Assembly (NCBI RefSeq): GCF_020740535.1 | Contig: NZ_CP082362.1 | Coordinates: 3,036,501 to 3,100,500 of the forward strand | Direction of reading: 5' to 3' | Source: Streptomyces profundus | GTDB taxonomy: Bacteria > Actinomycetota > Actinomycetes > Streptomycetales > Streptomycetaceae | Length of the DNA stretch: 64,000 nucleotides | Part shown: piece by piece, positions 7,833 through 15,751 of the stretch | How the letters are laid out: each line of letters starts with the position of its first letter | Numbering within the stretch: position 1 is the first letter of the stretch | Program-made: the position numbers and the translations under genes | The notes under the pieces: model-generated | Databases searched by the model: none | What the model saw: only the letters and a program-made list of their open reading frames with translations | What the model was told of the DNA's origin: nothing

Positions 7833-8621
7833 GTGCTGCGGATCTCGAACCTGGCCTGGCCCGACACCCCCTTCGGCGCGGACAAGCGCACCTTCCCCAG
7901 GAACGTGCGGCTGTTGACGGGCATGGCGATGCACTTCGCCGACGACGGACAGGACACCGTGCCGGTCAGTGCGGCGGCCGTCTTCCTGCCCGTCAAGCGC
8001 ACCCAGCGCCGGCACGTCGAGGCGGCGACCCTGCACTTCGGCTTCCGCCTCGCGGTCATCGAACATTCCGACGACGCACAGGAGTTGCTGCGGCTGACCG
8101 ATGGCGTTCTCGTTCAGGGGCGGCGGCACGCGGAGATGCTGGCCTGGCACTCCTTCCCGGACGACCTGCACGTGGTGCGGATGCTGGCCGCTGGACGCCT
8201 GCCGGGCTTCACCGCAGTGGGTGACGCCTGGCCCAGGCGCGCGGAACGGGAGCGCGGGCTGGCGACCCTGGTGGACACCGGCCACGATCTCGGCACCACT
8301 TCCCTCGCCAGTACGATCGCCGGTGACCTGGGGATCGACATCGGGCCGCGCCTGCACGCCCTCCAGCAACCGGCAGCGATACAGGCACGGTTCGAGGAAC
8401 TCGCCGCCGGGCTTTCCGCCACCTCCCGCCTGGTGCAGGAGTTGGCGGCGGGGGTCCTCGGCCAGGCGCTGTGCGTGGCCCTGCTGGCGGGCCAGCACAC
8501 CGAACGCCTCGTTTGGCAGGCGCTGCTGAACGCCGCCGAAGCGGTCGAACGCGAGGCGTGGCACCTGCTCCCCGCCGTGTTTTCGACCAACCCACCGAAC
8601 ACGGCCGATCCCAACCAGTAA
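7833..8621 (+). CDS. Conserved hypothetical protein next to radical SAM
   Basis: 262 residues from GTG at 7833, 2 bases after the radical SAM stop, so clearly cotranscribed. The N-terminal half is mixed alpha/beta (AATLHFGFRLAVIEH, WHSFPDDLHVVRMLAAG). The C-terminal half is helical (ATSRLVQELAAGVLGQALCVALLAG). No motif tells me its function. The tight coupling suggests an obligate partner of the radical SAM enzyme. A strong hairpin follows at 8638-8675. Confidence 0.7.
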   Translation: MLRISNLAWPDTPFGADKRTFPRNVRLLTGMAMHFADDGQDTVPVSAAAVFLPVKRTQRRHVEAATLHFGFRLAVIEHSDDAQELLRLTDGVLVQGRRHAEMLAWHSFPDDLHVVRMLAAGRLPGFTAVGDAWPRRAERERGLATLVDTGHDLGTTSLASTIAGDLGIDIGPRLHALQQPAAIQARFEELAAGLSATSRLVQELAAGVLGQALCVALLAGQHTERLVWQALLNAAEAVEREAWHLLPAVFSTNPPNTADPNQ

Positions 8622-8637
8622 CGTCCCCAGGGCAAGC

Positions 8638-8675
8638 GGTGGGGCCGGCCTCCGACAACGGCGGCCGGCCCCACC
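8638..8675 (+). terminator. Strong 12-bp hairpin between cassette genes
   Basis: Arms GGTGGGGCCGGC (8638-8649) and GCCGGCCCCACC (8664-8675) pair perfectly around a 14-nt loop, 16 bases after the upstream stop. It is likely a terminator or RNA-end stabiliser dividing the cassette. The next gene has its own ribosome site at about 8687. Confidence 0.65.
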
Positions 8676-8699
8676 ATCGCCCCCGTTGGAGAGACGCCC

Positions 8700-9557
8700 G
8701 TGATCACCACCAGCAACCTGGCCACCCCCACCCGCGCGCCCAGGAAGCCCTCCGGAACCGTGCGGTTGGCGTCCATCGATGTCGAGTGGACCAAGAACTA
8801 CCGGATCAAGAACGGCAACCGGCCCTTCTGCTACTCCGTGGTCTGGCTCGACCTCCCCGCAAGGGCCCCTCGCCAGGCCGACCTCGCGGATGTCCCGTTC
8901 CACTTCACCAGCGTCTACGTCGAGGATGCCGACGAACAGCCGGCCCTGGTGCGCTCGGCCGCCAACGCCCTGCGCACCGCCACCAACAGCGCGGACCTGA
9001 TCACCGGCCACCAACTCTGCTCCGACCTCGCCGTCCTCGCCGCCACCGCCGACCGGCCCCAGCCCACCATCGACCAAGCCCGCGCCTCCTGGAAGCAGCG
9101 CAACGCCCCGGCCGAGGGTGACCCTCGCTACCTGGACACCCGCTTCGACGCCGGCCACCTGCTGACCGGCACCTCACGCCGCCTGGTCGATGTGTGCACC
9201 GAACTCCGTCTTGACGTCACCCAACCCGAACTCCGTGGCACCTCGATGACCGCCCTCCATCGTCGCTGGCTCACCGACGCGGACGCGACCGCCCGGGAGA
9301 AGATCAGCGTCCTCAACGTTCGCCACTCCCTGTCCACCGCCTACGTCGCCGCCCACGCGGCCGGCCTGGGCCACTGGGCGCCCGAGGGACTCAACGTCAA
9401 CCGCGTCCTGGCCGCCACCACCGCCGGCGCCTGGGACTGGCTCACCTCACCCACCTTCCACACCCTGCTGGGAGAACCATGCCCATCCGCGACTGCACCG
9501 CGATCGCCATCGAGGGAACCCAGGCCGCCGGCAAGACCACCCTCGTCCACGCCCTGA
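8700..9557 (+). CDS. DnaQ-like (3'-5' exonuclease fold) protein
   Basis: 285 residues from GTG at 8700 with GGAGAG upstream. DEDD-like landmarks are SIDVEW (Asp-x-Glu) near residue 25 and ITGHQLCSDLAVL (His/Asp block) near residue 100. A late block, NVRHSLSTAYVAAH, stands where motif III should be but lacks the expected Asp. The fold is therefore plausible while activity is uncertain. The last ~27 residues overlap the kinase-like gene in another frame (79 bases) and are Pro/Ser-rich, so a shorter functional core is likely. Part of the same rightward cassette. Confidence 0.55.
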   Translation: MITTSNLATPTRAPRKPSGTVRLASIDVEWTKNYRIKNGNRPFCYSVVWLDLPARAPRQADLADVPFHFTSVYVEDADEQPALVRSAANALRTATNSADLITGHQLCSDLAVLAATADRPQPTIDQARASWKQRNAPAEGDPRYLDTRFDAGHLLTGTSRRLVDVCTELRLDVTQPELRGTSMTALHRRWLTDADATAREKISVLNVRHSLSTAYVAAHAAGLGHWAPEGLNVNRVLAATTAGAWDWLTSPTFHTLLGEPCPSATAPRSPSREPRPPARPPSSTP

Positions 9558-10090
9558 CCGCCCACTACCGTGAACGGTCCGTCAACGTCACCTGCACCGG
9601 CGAACCCGCCCGCACCAGCCCGTTCATGGAGGCCGTCGTCCTCCACGGCCAGGGCACCTTCGACCTCGCCGCCGAACTCGACCTCTTCGCCCTCCAACTC
9701 ACCACCCCGCTACGCGCAGCCCGCAACCACCGCCTGCTGATCACCGACAAGACCCCGGCCAACGTCCTCGCCCTGGCCCACCTCGTCCTCGACCCCAGCG
9801 AACCCGGCGTGGCCGCCACCCTGTCCGCGATGGAAGCCCTCTGCGCGGCCTGGATGCCCACCGCCTACGACCTCGTCGTCCACTGCCGCGACCGGTTCGA
9901 CCAACGCGCCGGCGGGGACCGCTTCCGGGACAAGGTCCTCACCCTCCAGGACCAGACCGACCACGCCGTCCTCGACGCCTGCACCGCGACCGGCGTGCCC
10001 CTCGTCGAACTCCCCACCGGCCTGGACACCCCCGCGCGCGTCCAGTGGATAGCCGAACAGCTCACGCTCCGCGAACTCACGCCCCACTGA
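9479..10090 (+). CDS. P-loop nucleotide kinase, dTMP kinase-like
   Basis: 203 residues from ATG at 9479. The Walker A motif is EGTQAAGKTTL near residues 13-23. A Glu-Pro block (CTGEPARTSPF) matches the DRx/E-P region of thymidylate kinases. ITDKTPANVLALAHL and the lid-like RFDQRAGGDRFRDKV complete the picture. It probably phosphorylates a nucleotide or nucleoside, but the specific substrate cannot be read. It overlaps the previous gene by 79 bases and precedes the intact Nudix gene. dTMP kinase itself is chromosomal, so this is an accessory kinase. Confidence 0.7.
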   Translation: MPIRDCTAIAIEGTQAAGKTTLVHALTAHYRERSVNVTCTGEPARTSPFMEAVVLHGQGTFDLAAELDLFALQLTTPLRAARNHRLLITDKTPANVLALAHLVLDPSEPGVAATLSAMEALCAAWMPTAYDLVVHCRDRFDQRAGGDRFRDKVLTLQDQTDHAVLDACTATGVPLVELPTGLDTPARVQWIAEQLTLRELTPH

Positions 10091-10145
10091 CACCGGCGGA
10101 CTCGCTAAGGTCCCTCCCTCAGGCACCACACCGGGGAAGGGACCC

Positions 10146-10580
10146 ATGGCCGCCCACACCGTCATCGACGTCATGATCATCCTGGAGCGCGAGGACCGCC
10201 ACGTCCTCCTCGCCGAGCGCGCCAACACCGGCTACGCCGACGGCCTCCTCAACCTCCCCAGCGGCAAGGTCGAGCCGGGCGAGAACGTCATCGACGCCGC
10301 CGCCCGGGAAGCCCGGGAAGAGATCGGCGTCACGATCGAACCGGCCGCCCTGCGCACCGTCCACGCCATGCACTACCGCAACCCCGAGGGCCAACCCCGC
10401 CTCGGCTGGTTCCTCGCCACCCCCCACTGGCACGGCCACCCCAACAACGCCGAACCCCACAAATGCGCGGGGATCAGCTGGCATCCTGCCGACAACCTCC
10501 CACCCCACACCGTCCCCTACAACGCCCTCGGCATCACCCACTACCTCAAAGGCGAAACCTTCTCCGTGCACGGGTGGTGA
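10146..10580 (+). CDS. Nudix hydrolase with intact Nudix box
   Basis: 144 residues from ATG at 10146 (GGGAAGGGA upstream). The complete Nudix box GKVEPGENVIDAAAREAREEIG spans residues ~40-61 with the REAREE metal-binding glutamates. The N-terminal strands (VIDVMIILEREDRHVLLAERA) and the MHYRNPEGQPRLGWF block fit MutT-like NTP or nucleoside-diphosphate hydrolases. It is the last gene of the radical SAM/kinase cassette. Downstream the base composition drops noticeably. Confidence 0.88.
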   Translation: MAAHTVIDVMIILEREDRHVLLAERANTGYADGLLNLPSGKVEPGENVIDAAAREAREEIGVTIEPAALRTVHAMHYRNPEGQPRLGWFLATPHWHGHPNNAEPHKCAGISWHPADNLPPHTVPYNALGITHYLKGETFSVHGW

Positions 10581-10718
10581 CTGGGACATACCTACAGAAC
10601 ATCAGGATGGGGGCTGATCTACCGCTTCGCAGAAGCCCTATAACCGAGCCACTCAGCGCACGAGGACAAGAGCCCTCTACTCCCTATGCCTACTCCACAT
10701 ATAGCAGCATAGAATTCA

Positions 10719-11255
10719 CTAATCTTCCGGAATGCCAACAGGCGGTGATCGCGGTGGATCAATCGCATCACGGTCAGGGACATCGATCAACATCCTGAAG
10801 AGCCGTACAAGCCGCACCGCTCTGAGTGCACCGAAGACCAGAATCAGTTCGAATACCCAAGCACCACGACCAAGCGACGAACCACGATCCCAGATCAAGA
10901 AGGCGAGCGAAGAGCCCGAGACAGTAAGTATACTGCTCAACACCCCGGACCAGTTAATCCGCAGTCTTACGCCGTAATATCGCCGAAGCTGCAGCATGCG
11001 GCTTCCACCCGCCGTGACGTACTACGCAATTGCCGCAGTCCCGAAGCCCCCAACCAGCGCCGAGACTGAAGCAGTTGTTGTATAGATAGTGCTGCGCTGC
11101 TGAGCATCGAGCCCTTGAAGCAAGCTCGCCGGCCCTCCCACGTGAGTAAAAAGAACGTGCACAGCAACAATGATCATGGACACGAGCCAGTCGACCCTGG
11201 GGCGCTCGCTCCACGAGTCCTGCAGACGACGCGCCAGCACGCGAACCGCAGCCAT
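10719..11255 (-). pseudogene. Membrane protein gene interrupted by in-frame TAG
   Basis: From ATG at 11255 the frame encodes residues up to FGTAAIA, then TAG at 11024-11022. It continues in the same frame (YVTAGGSRMLQLRRYYGVRL...) to a stop at 10719. The two halves form one coherent four-helix membrane protein with helices near VSMIIVAVHVLFTHV, TTTASVSALVGGFGTAAIA, GVLSSILTVSGSSLAFLIW and WVFELILVFGALRAVRL. One base change from CAG (Gln) or TGG (Trp) explains the stop. Suppression or sequencing error cannot be excluded. It lies 3' of the NACHT gene. Confidence 0.65.
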
Positions 11256-11365
11256 GCCTCCCCTTCCTTACAAGAGGAGACCAACCCTAGCGCTAGGCAC
11301 CGACAGCGGCCCTCAGCTCTGCCTCGCAACTGCGCGCCGACTCCAAGATCGCTTCCACCGACACT

Positions 11366-11542
11366 TCATAGCGGGGCCGCCCTGAATGCCCTGTAGTTGA
11401 TCCGCTGCTTGGCTGTGACGCGGTGAAGAATGAAATCAATTGGGGTATCGATGAACTGCCCTTCATCGTCCGAGACAGTCACATTAGCCCTTGCGCGCGT
11501 AACGCCGGTAGCATCCCGCAGGTACCCCAGCTCAGAGAGCAA
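11366..11542 (-). CDS. Possible small protein downstream of NACHT gene
   Basis: A possible 58-residue product from TTG at 11542 (SELGYLRDATGVTRARANVTVSDDEGQF...) with GGAG-like sequence immediately upstream. The frame stays open further 5' but has no good start and overlaps the NACHT 3' end. Composition is protein-like (alternating polar and aliphatic residues, DTPIDFILHRVTAKQRINY), but no family is recognised. It may be a remnant or a small accessory gene of the NACHT locus. Confidence 0.25.
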   Translation of the reverse strand: MLSELGYLRDATGVTRARANVTVSDDEGQFIDTPIDFILHRVTAKQRINYRAFRAAPL

Positions 11543-11615
11543 GTCTCCAACATCTTGCCGCAGCCTACGCTGCCCTCGACGGCGGGCAACTACACCTGGG
11601 CTGACCGAAGTTTCT

Positions 11616-14540
11616 CTATTCCTCTGCGTGCGTGAAGTCCACAGTTCCCCTACACCATTTTCCGAACCATGTCGGCAGCCCAAGGGAGGCAATTTGACTT
11701 GAAAGCTCTGATCGAGACAATGGCTTCCCTTTCCAGACATCGAGGGCCGCCGACTTCTCCCGTGTAGCGATTACCCGCCTGAACCAGTCAAGCCCATGCA
11801 CGCCGTCGATTATCTCATGAAAGGGATGCAGACTCGGATAAGTGGTTTCCACCAAGACGCAGCTCACCCACACAAGGAGATGGTGAGCAGTAATATCCGA
11901 CTTCACGTGAGCCATCTGCTCTCGCGTTAACTCTGGAAGAAATGCCGAGATGTCACCGAGAACCTGGGAGAAGTCCGCACCGTTACGCATCACCCATTTT
12001 CCCAGATCATCTCCCTCCAGCCAGACCAGCCCTTCAGGCAAAGGCTCATAAGGGTAAATACTACTGCCGGGCCAAACAGAGGCCAAGAGTTGCACAGAAA
12101 GCGGGCCAAGGCAAAAACTATCGAAAGCCTCAATATGGGTTAACCAACCCGGGCGATTCCTTTGCCGAACAGCCGAAATATCCAGAATTCCATTGTGGAG
12201 CATATACGCCTGAGTGGGCTTATCTGTCACTCCCCCCATCTCATACAACCGCTCGGCTAATTCCACCATCTGTGGTGCCCACGCTTCGTCGAAATACCGA
12301 GCCTTTCCCGATAGCCAGAACCTTGCCCATCGAGCCACTACGGCGCGTGCCGCCGCAGAATCTCCTTGCGTTAACCCACCGCTTAGCAGGGCATGAAGTC
12401 GATTCCGTGGGTCCCGATAGAGGTCGAACAAGTCCGTCGAGGACTCTTCGGTATCATTAAGGGGGGTGCGCTCCCAAAAAGAGAATAGGGTGGCAAAAAT
12501 AGCGTCGGTCGTGCGCTTTGGCAGTGGGGCCGCGTTAAGTATCCGAAGACTGAGCGAGACATACCTCTTCGCGTTCACCCTACCCAAGGAACGCGCCTTT
12601 TCAAGAAGCCCTGCGACGATCGCCTCAGCTCCTCGATCGTACTTCTCATCGACACACTGCACGATGACATCAGCGAGGACGGAGCTTGCATCACGCTCGT
12701 AAGCTCCGACCACTTCGTCTACCAGCTTCTCAATCGAAGAGGCTCGACGAACGATCTCTTCTGCCGAAAAGTACTCCATGAATGTTCGATGAGTGAAACC
12801 AAATATACGCTCGCCGCGGTCTGTCGTACCTTGCGTTGTCAGAAGCCAAGCCCGATCTGCGCAGAAGTCCAAGAAAGCCTGTGACCGCCGAAACGCCTCA
12901 TTATCCTCGACCGAACCCGTATCGGTAAGGAATAGGGATATCACCTTTCTTAGCTGCCCCTCTTCCACTCCGCCTTGGGCCGATTGGCTCCGGTAGAAGA
13001 AGTAAGCCAAATCTTGCATCAGGCGTGTCCCGTAATGCCGGTGATCCATAGGCTGTTCGATCTGACGCATCGAATCCCAACGCTGGAAGAGCAAGTCTGC
13101 GCATGATCGATATACCTCTCGGCGGTTACGTGGGATGTACCCACGGGCGCGATACAAGGCGCAGAGCAGCGAGAGCATCAAAGGGTTGACGCGAACGTCC
13201 GGAATACTTTGGGACTCTCGCAAGAAGGCGTCGCGCTCCAGGGCGCTTCTTTCTGTTGCCCGGAACCACTTCTCGACATACTCGTTTACTTGCTCATCAG
13301 AGAAGTCGTCAAGCTCATACAGCTTAAATTCTGTCGGCTTCAAGGGTGCTCTTTGGTAACCGATACGTCGAGCGGTGACCAGGACAGGGCTCAGTGGATA
13401 ACGAACAGCGAAGAGTTCAACGGCCCGCACGAATGACTGACGCCTGGCAATATCGATAATCTCGTCTACGCCGTCAAAAACTATAAAAGATCGACCTAGA
13501 GTTAAGATGTCGTTGACTGTTCTACTGTCAATATCCAGCTGCAAATCTTCTCGGAGAGAGCGGGTAAGTGAGTCCAGTATGAAATGACTGGAGTCGGCGC
13601 CGGCGAATTCTTTGCACTGAATAACCAGAGGAGCGAAATCTCTCCCATTCTCAGACTGCACCGAACTAAGTTTATGCACGACATGTTGAACTATAGTACT
13701 CTTACCCACCCCCGGATTACCGATCACCACGCACCTGGGGCGACTAATGGGACGGACTAGGAAATCATCCGTGACACTCTCACTCGAATTGTACTCTCGA
13801 AGATTCCTATTCACATAAAGCAACCCTCTCTCGAATCGGAAAGATTCCTGCATGTGGCTCAGCGTATGCGTAAGACTGACCTCGGAGTAGAATTCAGCTG
13901 AGGCGCTACGAATGTCGTGAAGGGCGAAGCGCGCAGCCTCGAACCTACTCCGATCACCGGCAATTTCCACCAGATCTCGAAAAGCAACATTGGCAGGCCG
14001 CGCACGCCCTTCTATAAGTTGAGTTGCACCCACATACGAGGATAGACGCTTTTGCTCATCTGCGGTAATGAAAGCAGACAATTCTTCGGCGGGGAATACC
14101 GACTCAAGTGAATCCAGCAGCACCTGCCACAAAATCGAGGCGAGTCCGCGCCAATTATAATTACGATCGTCGCAGAAATTTTCGACGAGGGAGGAGAAGG
14201 CTGCTTCGAAATCTTCGACTATCGAAGCGAATGCGCTTTCTATTCTGCATCCAAATTTAGCGATGAGCAGAAATTGCGTCAAAGTCGAAACTTCAGGCGA
14301 CTCCATGAAGTCGCTCACTTGGGAAACCTGGTCTTGGGTGAGGATAGTCACGATCTCTGCCGTAATGGGGTCGTACAGGGGCCACCCGCCTCGGTAGTCG
14401 ACCTCCTCGGACCATTCCGGAAACTCTCGCCTTACCCCCTCCGCCTGATCCGCAGTACTGGCGCCGGTCAAGGACTTGAAGGATTTGGAGACAACGCCTC
14501 CTGCGAGCCGACCGGCCATTCCAGCGACCATCGGATCCAT
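11616..14540 (-). CDS. bNACHT-type STAND NTPase
   Basis: 974 residues from ATG at 14540 (GGGAGGGAAAAG just upstream; an in-frame ATG 66 bases earlier has no such site). Residues 1-260 form a helical N-terminal region without a recognisable effector. The NACHT core follows: Walker A GNPGVGKST at 274-282 and Walker B SFIVFDGVDEI at 351-361. Then come FSDEQVNEYVEKWF, the RVNPLMLSLLCALYRARGYIPRNR winged-helix block and a FGFTHRTFMEYFSAEE motif. The C-terminal ~400 residues are helical sensor-like sequence. Bacterial NACHT proteins are known antiphage sensors. Its codons are much less G+C-biased than those of neighbours, consistent with recent acquisition. Confidence 0.88.
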   Translation of the reverse strand: MDPMVAGMAGRLAGGVVSKSFKSLTGASTADQAEGVRREFPEWSEEVDYRGGWPLYDPITAEIVTILTQDQVSQVSDFMESPEVSTLTQFLLIAKFGCRIESAFASIVEDFEAAFSSLVENFCDDRNYNWRGLASILWQVLLDSLESVFPAEELSAFITADEQKRLSSYVGATQLIEGRARPANVAFRDLVEIAGDRSRFEAARFALHDIRSASAEFYSEVSLTHTLSHMQESFRFERGLLYVNRNLREYNSSESVTDDFLVRPISRPRCVVIGNPGVGKSTIVQHVVHKLSSVQSENGRDFAPLVIQCKEFAGADSSHFILDSLTRSLREDLQLDIDSRTVNDILTLGRSFIVFDGVDEIIDIARRQSFVRAVELFAVRYPLSPVLVTARRIGYQRAPLKPTEFKLYELDDFSDEQVNEYVEKWFRATERSALERDAFLRESQSIPDVRVNPLMLSLLCALYRARGYIPRNRREVYRSCADLLFQRWDSMRQIEQPMDHRHYGTRLMQDLAYFFYRSQSAQGGVEEGQLRKVISLFLTDTGSVEDNEAFRRSQAFLDFCADRAWLLTTQGTTDRGERIFGFTHRTFMEYFSAEEIVRRASSIEKLVDEVVGAYERDASSVLADVIVQCVDEKYDRGAEAIVAGLLEKARSLGRVNAKRYVSLSLRILNAAPLPKRTTDAIFATLFSFWERTPLNDTEESSTDLFDLYRDPRNRLHALLSGGLTQGDSAAARAVVARWARFWLSGKARYFDEAWAPQMVELAERLYEMGGVTDKPTQAYMLHNGILDISAVRQRNRPGWLTHIEAFDSFCLGPLSVQLLASVWPGSSIYPYEPLPEGLVWLEGDDLGKWVMRNGADFSQVLGDISAFLPELTREQMAHVKSDITAHHLLVWVSCVLVETTYPSLHPFHEIIDGVHGLDWFRRVIATREKSAALDVWKGKPLSRSELSSQIASLGLPTWFGKWCRGTVDFTHAEE

Positions 14541-14823
14541 ATCTTTTCCCTCCCATTGCTTCCCAACTGACCACTGTAGTTCTCCAACGGCCGCAAGGAG
14601 CAACAAAGCCCAATCATCCCTACATGCCCGAGATAATGTTAATGTCGTCTTTACCTAGGAAGGGGACTTCCCGCCCGAACCCTCGAACCTGATCCATGCC
14701 AGATGCGTGCCAGAACGGGCGGGGAACTGCGGTCAACTGGGGCACGGCGACAGCTATCGAGCAGCCCGCAAGAGGGGCGTTCATGCAGGTCAGTGCCGAT
14801 GCTTGGGCAATCACGCCCGGTGA

Positions 14824-14867
14824 TTCCCAAGCTCAGAGCGCGAGTTCGATTCTCGTCGCCCGCTCCA
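14824..14867 (+). other. tRNA-Gly(CCC) 3'-half, attachment site copy 1
   Basis: The sequence from the anticodon loop (TTCCCAAGCTC, anticodon CCC) through the T arm and acceptor (GAGTTCGATTCTCGTCGCCC) and CGCTCCA matches the 3' part of a Streptomyces tRNA-Gly(CCC). The 5' half is absent, so it is not a tRNA gene. It is best read as an att site left by integration into the tRNA. A hairpin terminator and an integrase 3'-end remnant follow directly. Confidence 0.85.
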
Positions 14868-14872
14868 CCTCA

Positions 14873-14899
14873 AACCCCCAGGTCAGCGACCTGGGGGTT
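14873..14899 (+). terminator. Terminator hairpin after att copy 1
   Basis: AACCCCCAGGTC and GACCTGGGGGTT form a perfect 12-bp stem with a 3-nt loop, then TGTTTGA. It has the form of the terminator that follows the tRNA, copied together with the attachment site. Confidence 0.85.
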
Positions 14900-14918
14900 G
14901 TTTGATGCCCAGCCCAGT

Positions 14919-15290
14919 TCAGCCCTCTTGCACCACCCGATCCGCACCAGAAGGCTTGGTGGCCTTCTTCTTCCGCTCAGCCACTGCCCGGCCATCCAGG
15001 GCGCCGGTGATCTCCTTCTGACGCTCACGGTCCGAGTGCTGACAGGTCAGCGCCGCCCGCTCGGAGGACTGCCCCGCACGAAACCATCGCGTCCTTCAGC
15101 GTCGCACCGACCTGAGTCGCCAGGGTTTGACTCGTGCCCGGAGATCGTAGAACCTGATGTCTGCTGGCATCCCGACCTTCACCCGCGCCTTGCGTCATTT
15201 CCGCTCGAAGGCCGAGCGCCGGAACAGCTTGCCGCGTGCACTGATGAACAGCACACAGTTCGGCTCCCACGTGCACGACGCAACCGCTAA
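14919..15290 (-). pseudogene. Decayed tyrosine integrase, 3' end
   Basis: On the minus strand the tail ERQKEITGALDGRAVAERKK... ends in VVQEG and a stop at 14919-14921. Further upstream, in a shifted frame, ATQVGATLKDAMV aligns with TRSGATLKDTMV of the second integrase remnant (21586-21935). Frame changes and missing catalytic residues show it is dead. It lies immediately beside att copy 1, as int genes do in tRNA-targeting elements. Confidence 0.7.
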
Positions 15291-15337
15291 TCTCCCTGAC
15301 GGCTGATTGCCTGTGACGAAGGAGCTCAACGGCCCCT

Positions 15338-15742
15338 ATGTCGAGGGCCTGTTGGGAACGAATAGCTCTGCGGTGGGGAAATTTGCGGATTACCTTGCGG
15401 ACAGATGGCGACTCGGCGGAGCAGGACGCGCGTTCCCTGTACGAGTGGCTGCTCCTGGACCGTGGAGTGCGGCGTGACGCTCACCTGAAGATGACGTCGT
15501 CGGCCGCTCCGATACCGGGACAGCAGGGTGCGCTCCTGGACGTGGTGTCCCTGACAGTGGGCACCAGTATCAGCGCTGGCTCGCTCGGGGTGGCGATCGC
15601 GTCGTGGCGGTCGACTCGACCTCAGGAACCAACCGTCACGGTTGAGCGTCCGGACGGCCACAGGGTGACAGTCAGTGGCATGTCGCGTGACGAAGCACAG
15701 CGTATGGTTGAGCAACTACGCAACGAGCAGCGGCAATCGTAG
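15338..15742 (+). CDS. EACC1-type effector-associated constant component
   Basis: Up to 134 residues from ATG at 15338 (AAGGAG at 15319-15324, rather far). TTG at 15383 (protein starting LRITLRTD) is an alternative start closer to family length. The core is an N-terminal strand region, then GALLDVVSLTVGTSISAGSLGVAIASW and PTVTVERPDGHRVTVSG. This layout matches the EACC1 family of actinobacterial conflict systems, which is encoded next to variable effectors such as caspase-like peptidases. Here the caspase gene begins 10 bases downstream with its own GGAG. Confidence 0.75.
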   Translation: MSRACWERIALRWGNLRITLRTDGDSAEQDARSLYEWLLLDRGVRRDAHLKMTSSAAPIPGQQGALLDVVSLTVGTSISAGSLGVAIASWRSTRPQEPTVTVERPDGHRVTVSGMSRDEAQRMVEQLRNEQRQS

Positions 15743-15751
15743 GAGCGGGGC

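Noticed and set aside
14780..14867. Complete tRNA gene at the first att copy
   Set aside because: The sequence before 14824 does not form the D arm or the 5' acceptor strand that would pair with CGCCCGC. Only the 3' half is present; the same holds for the other four copies.
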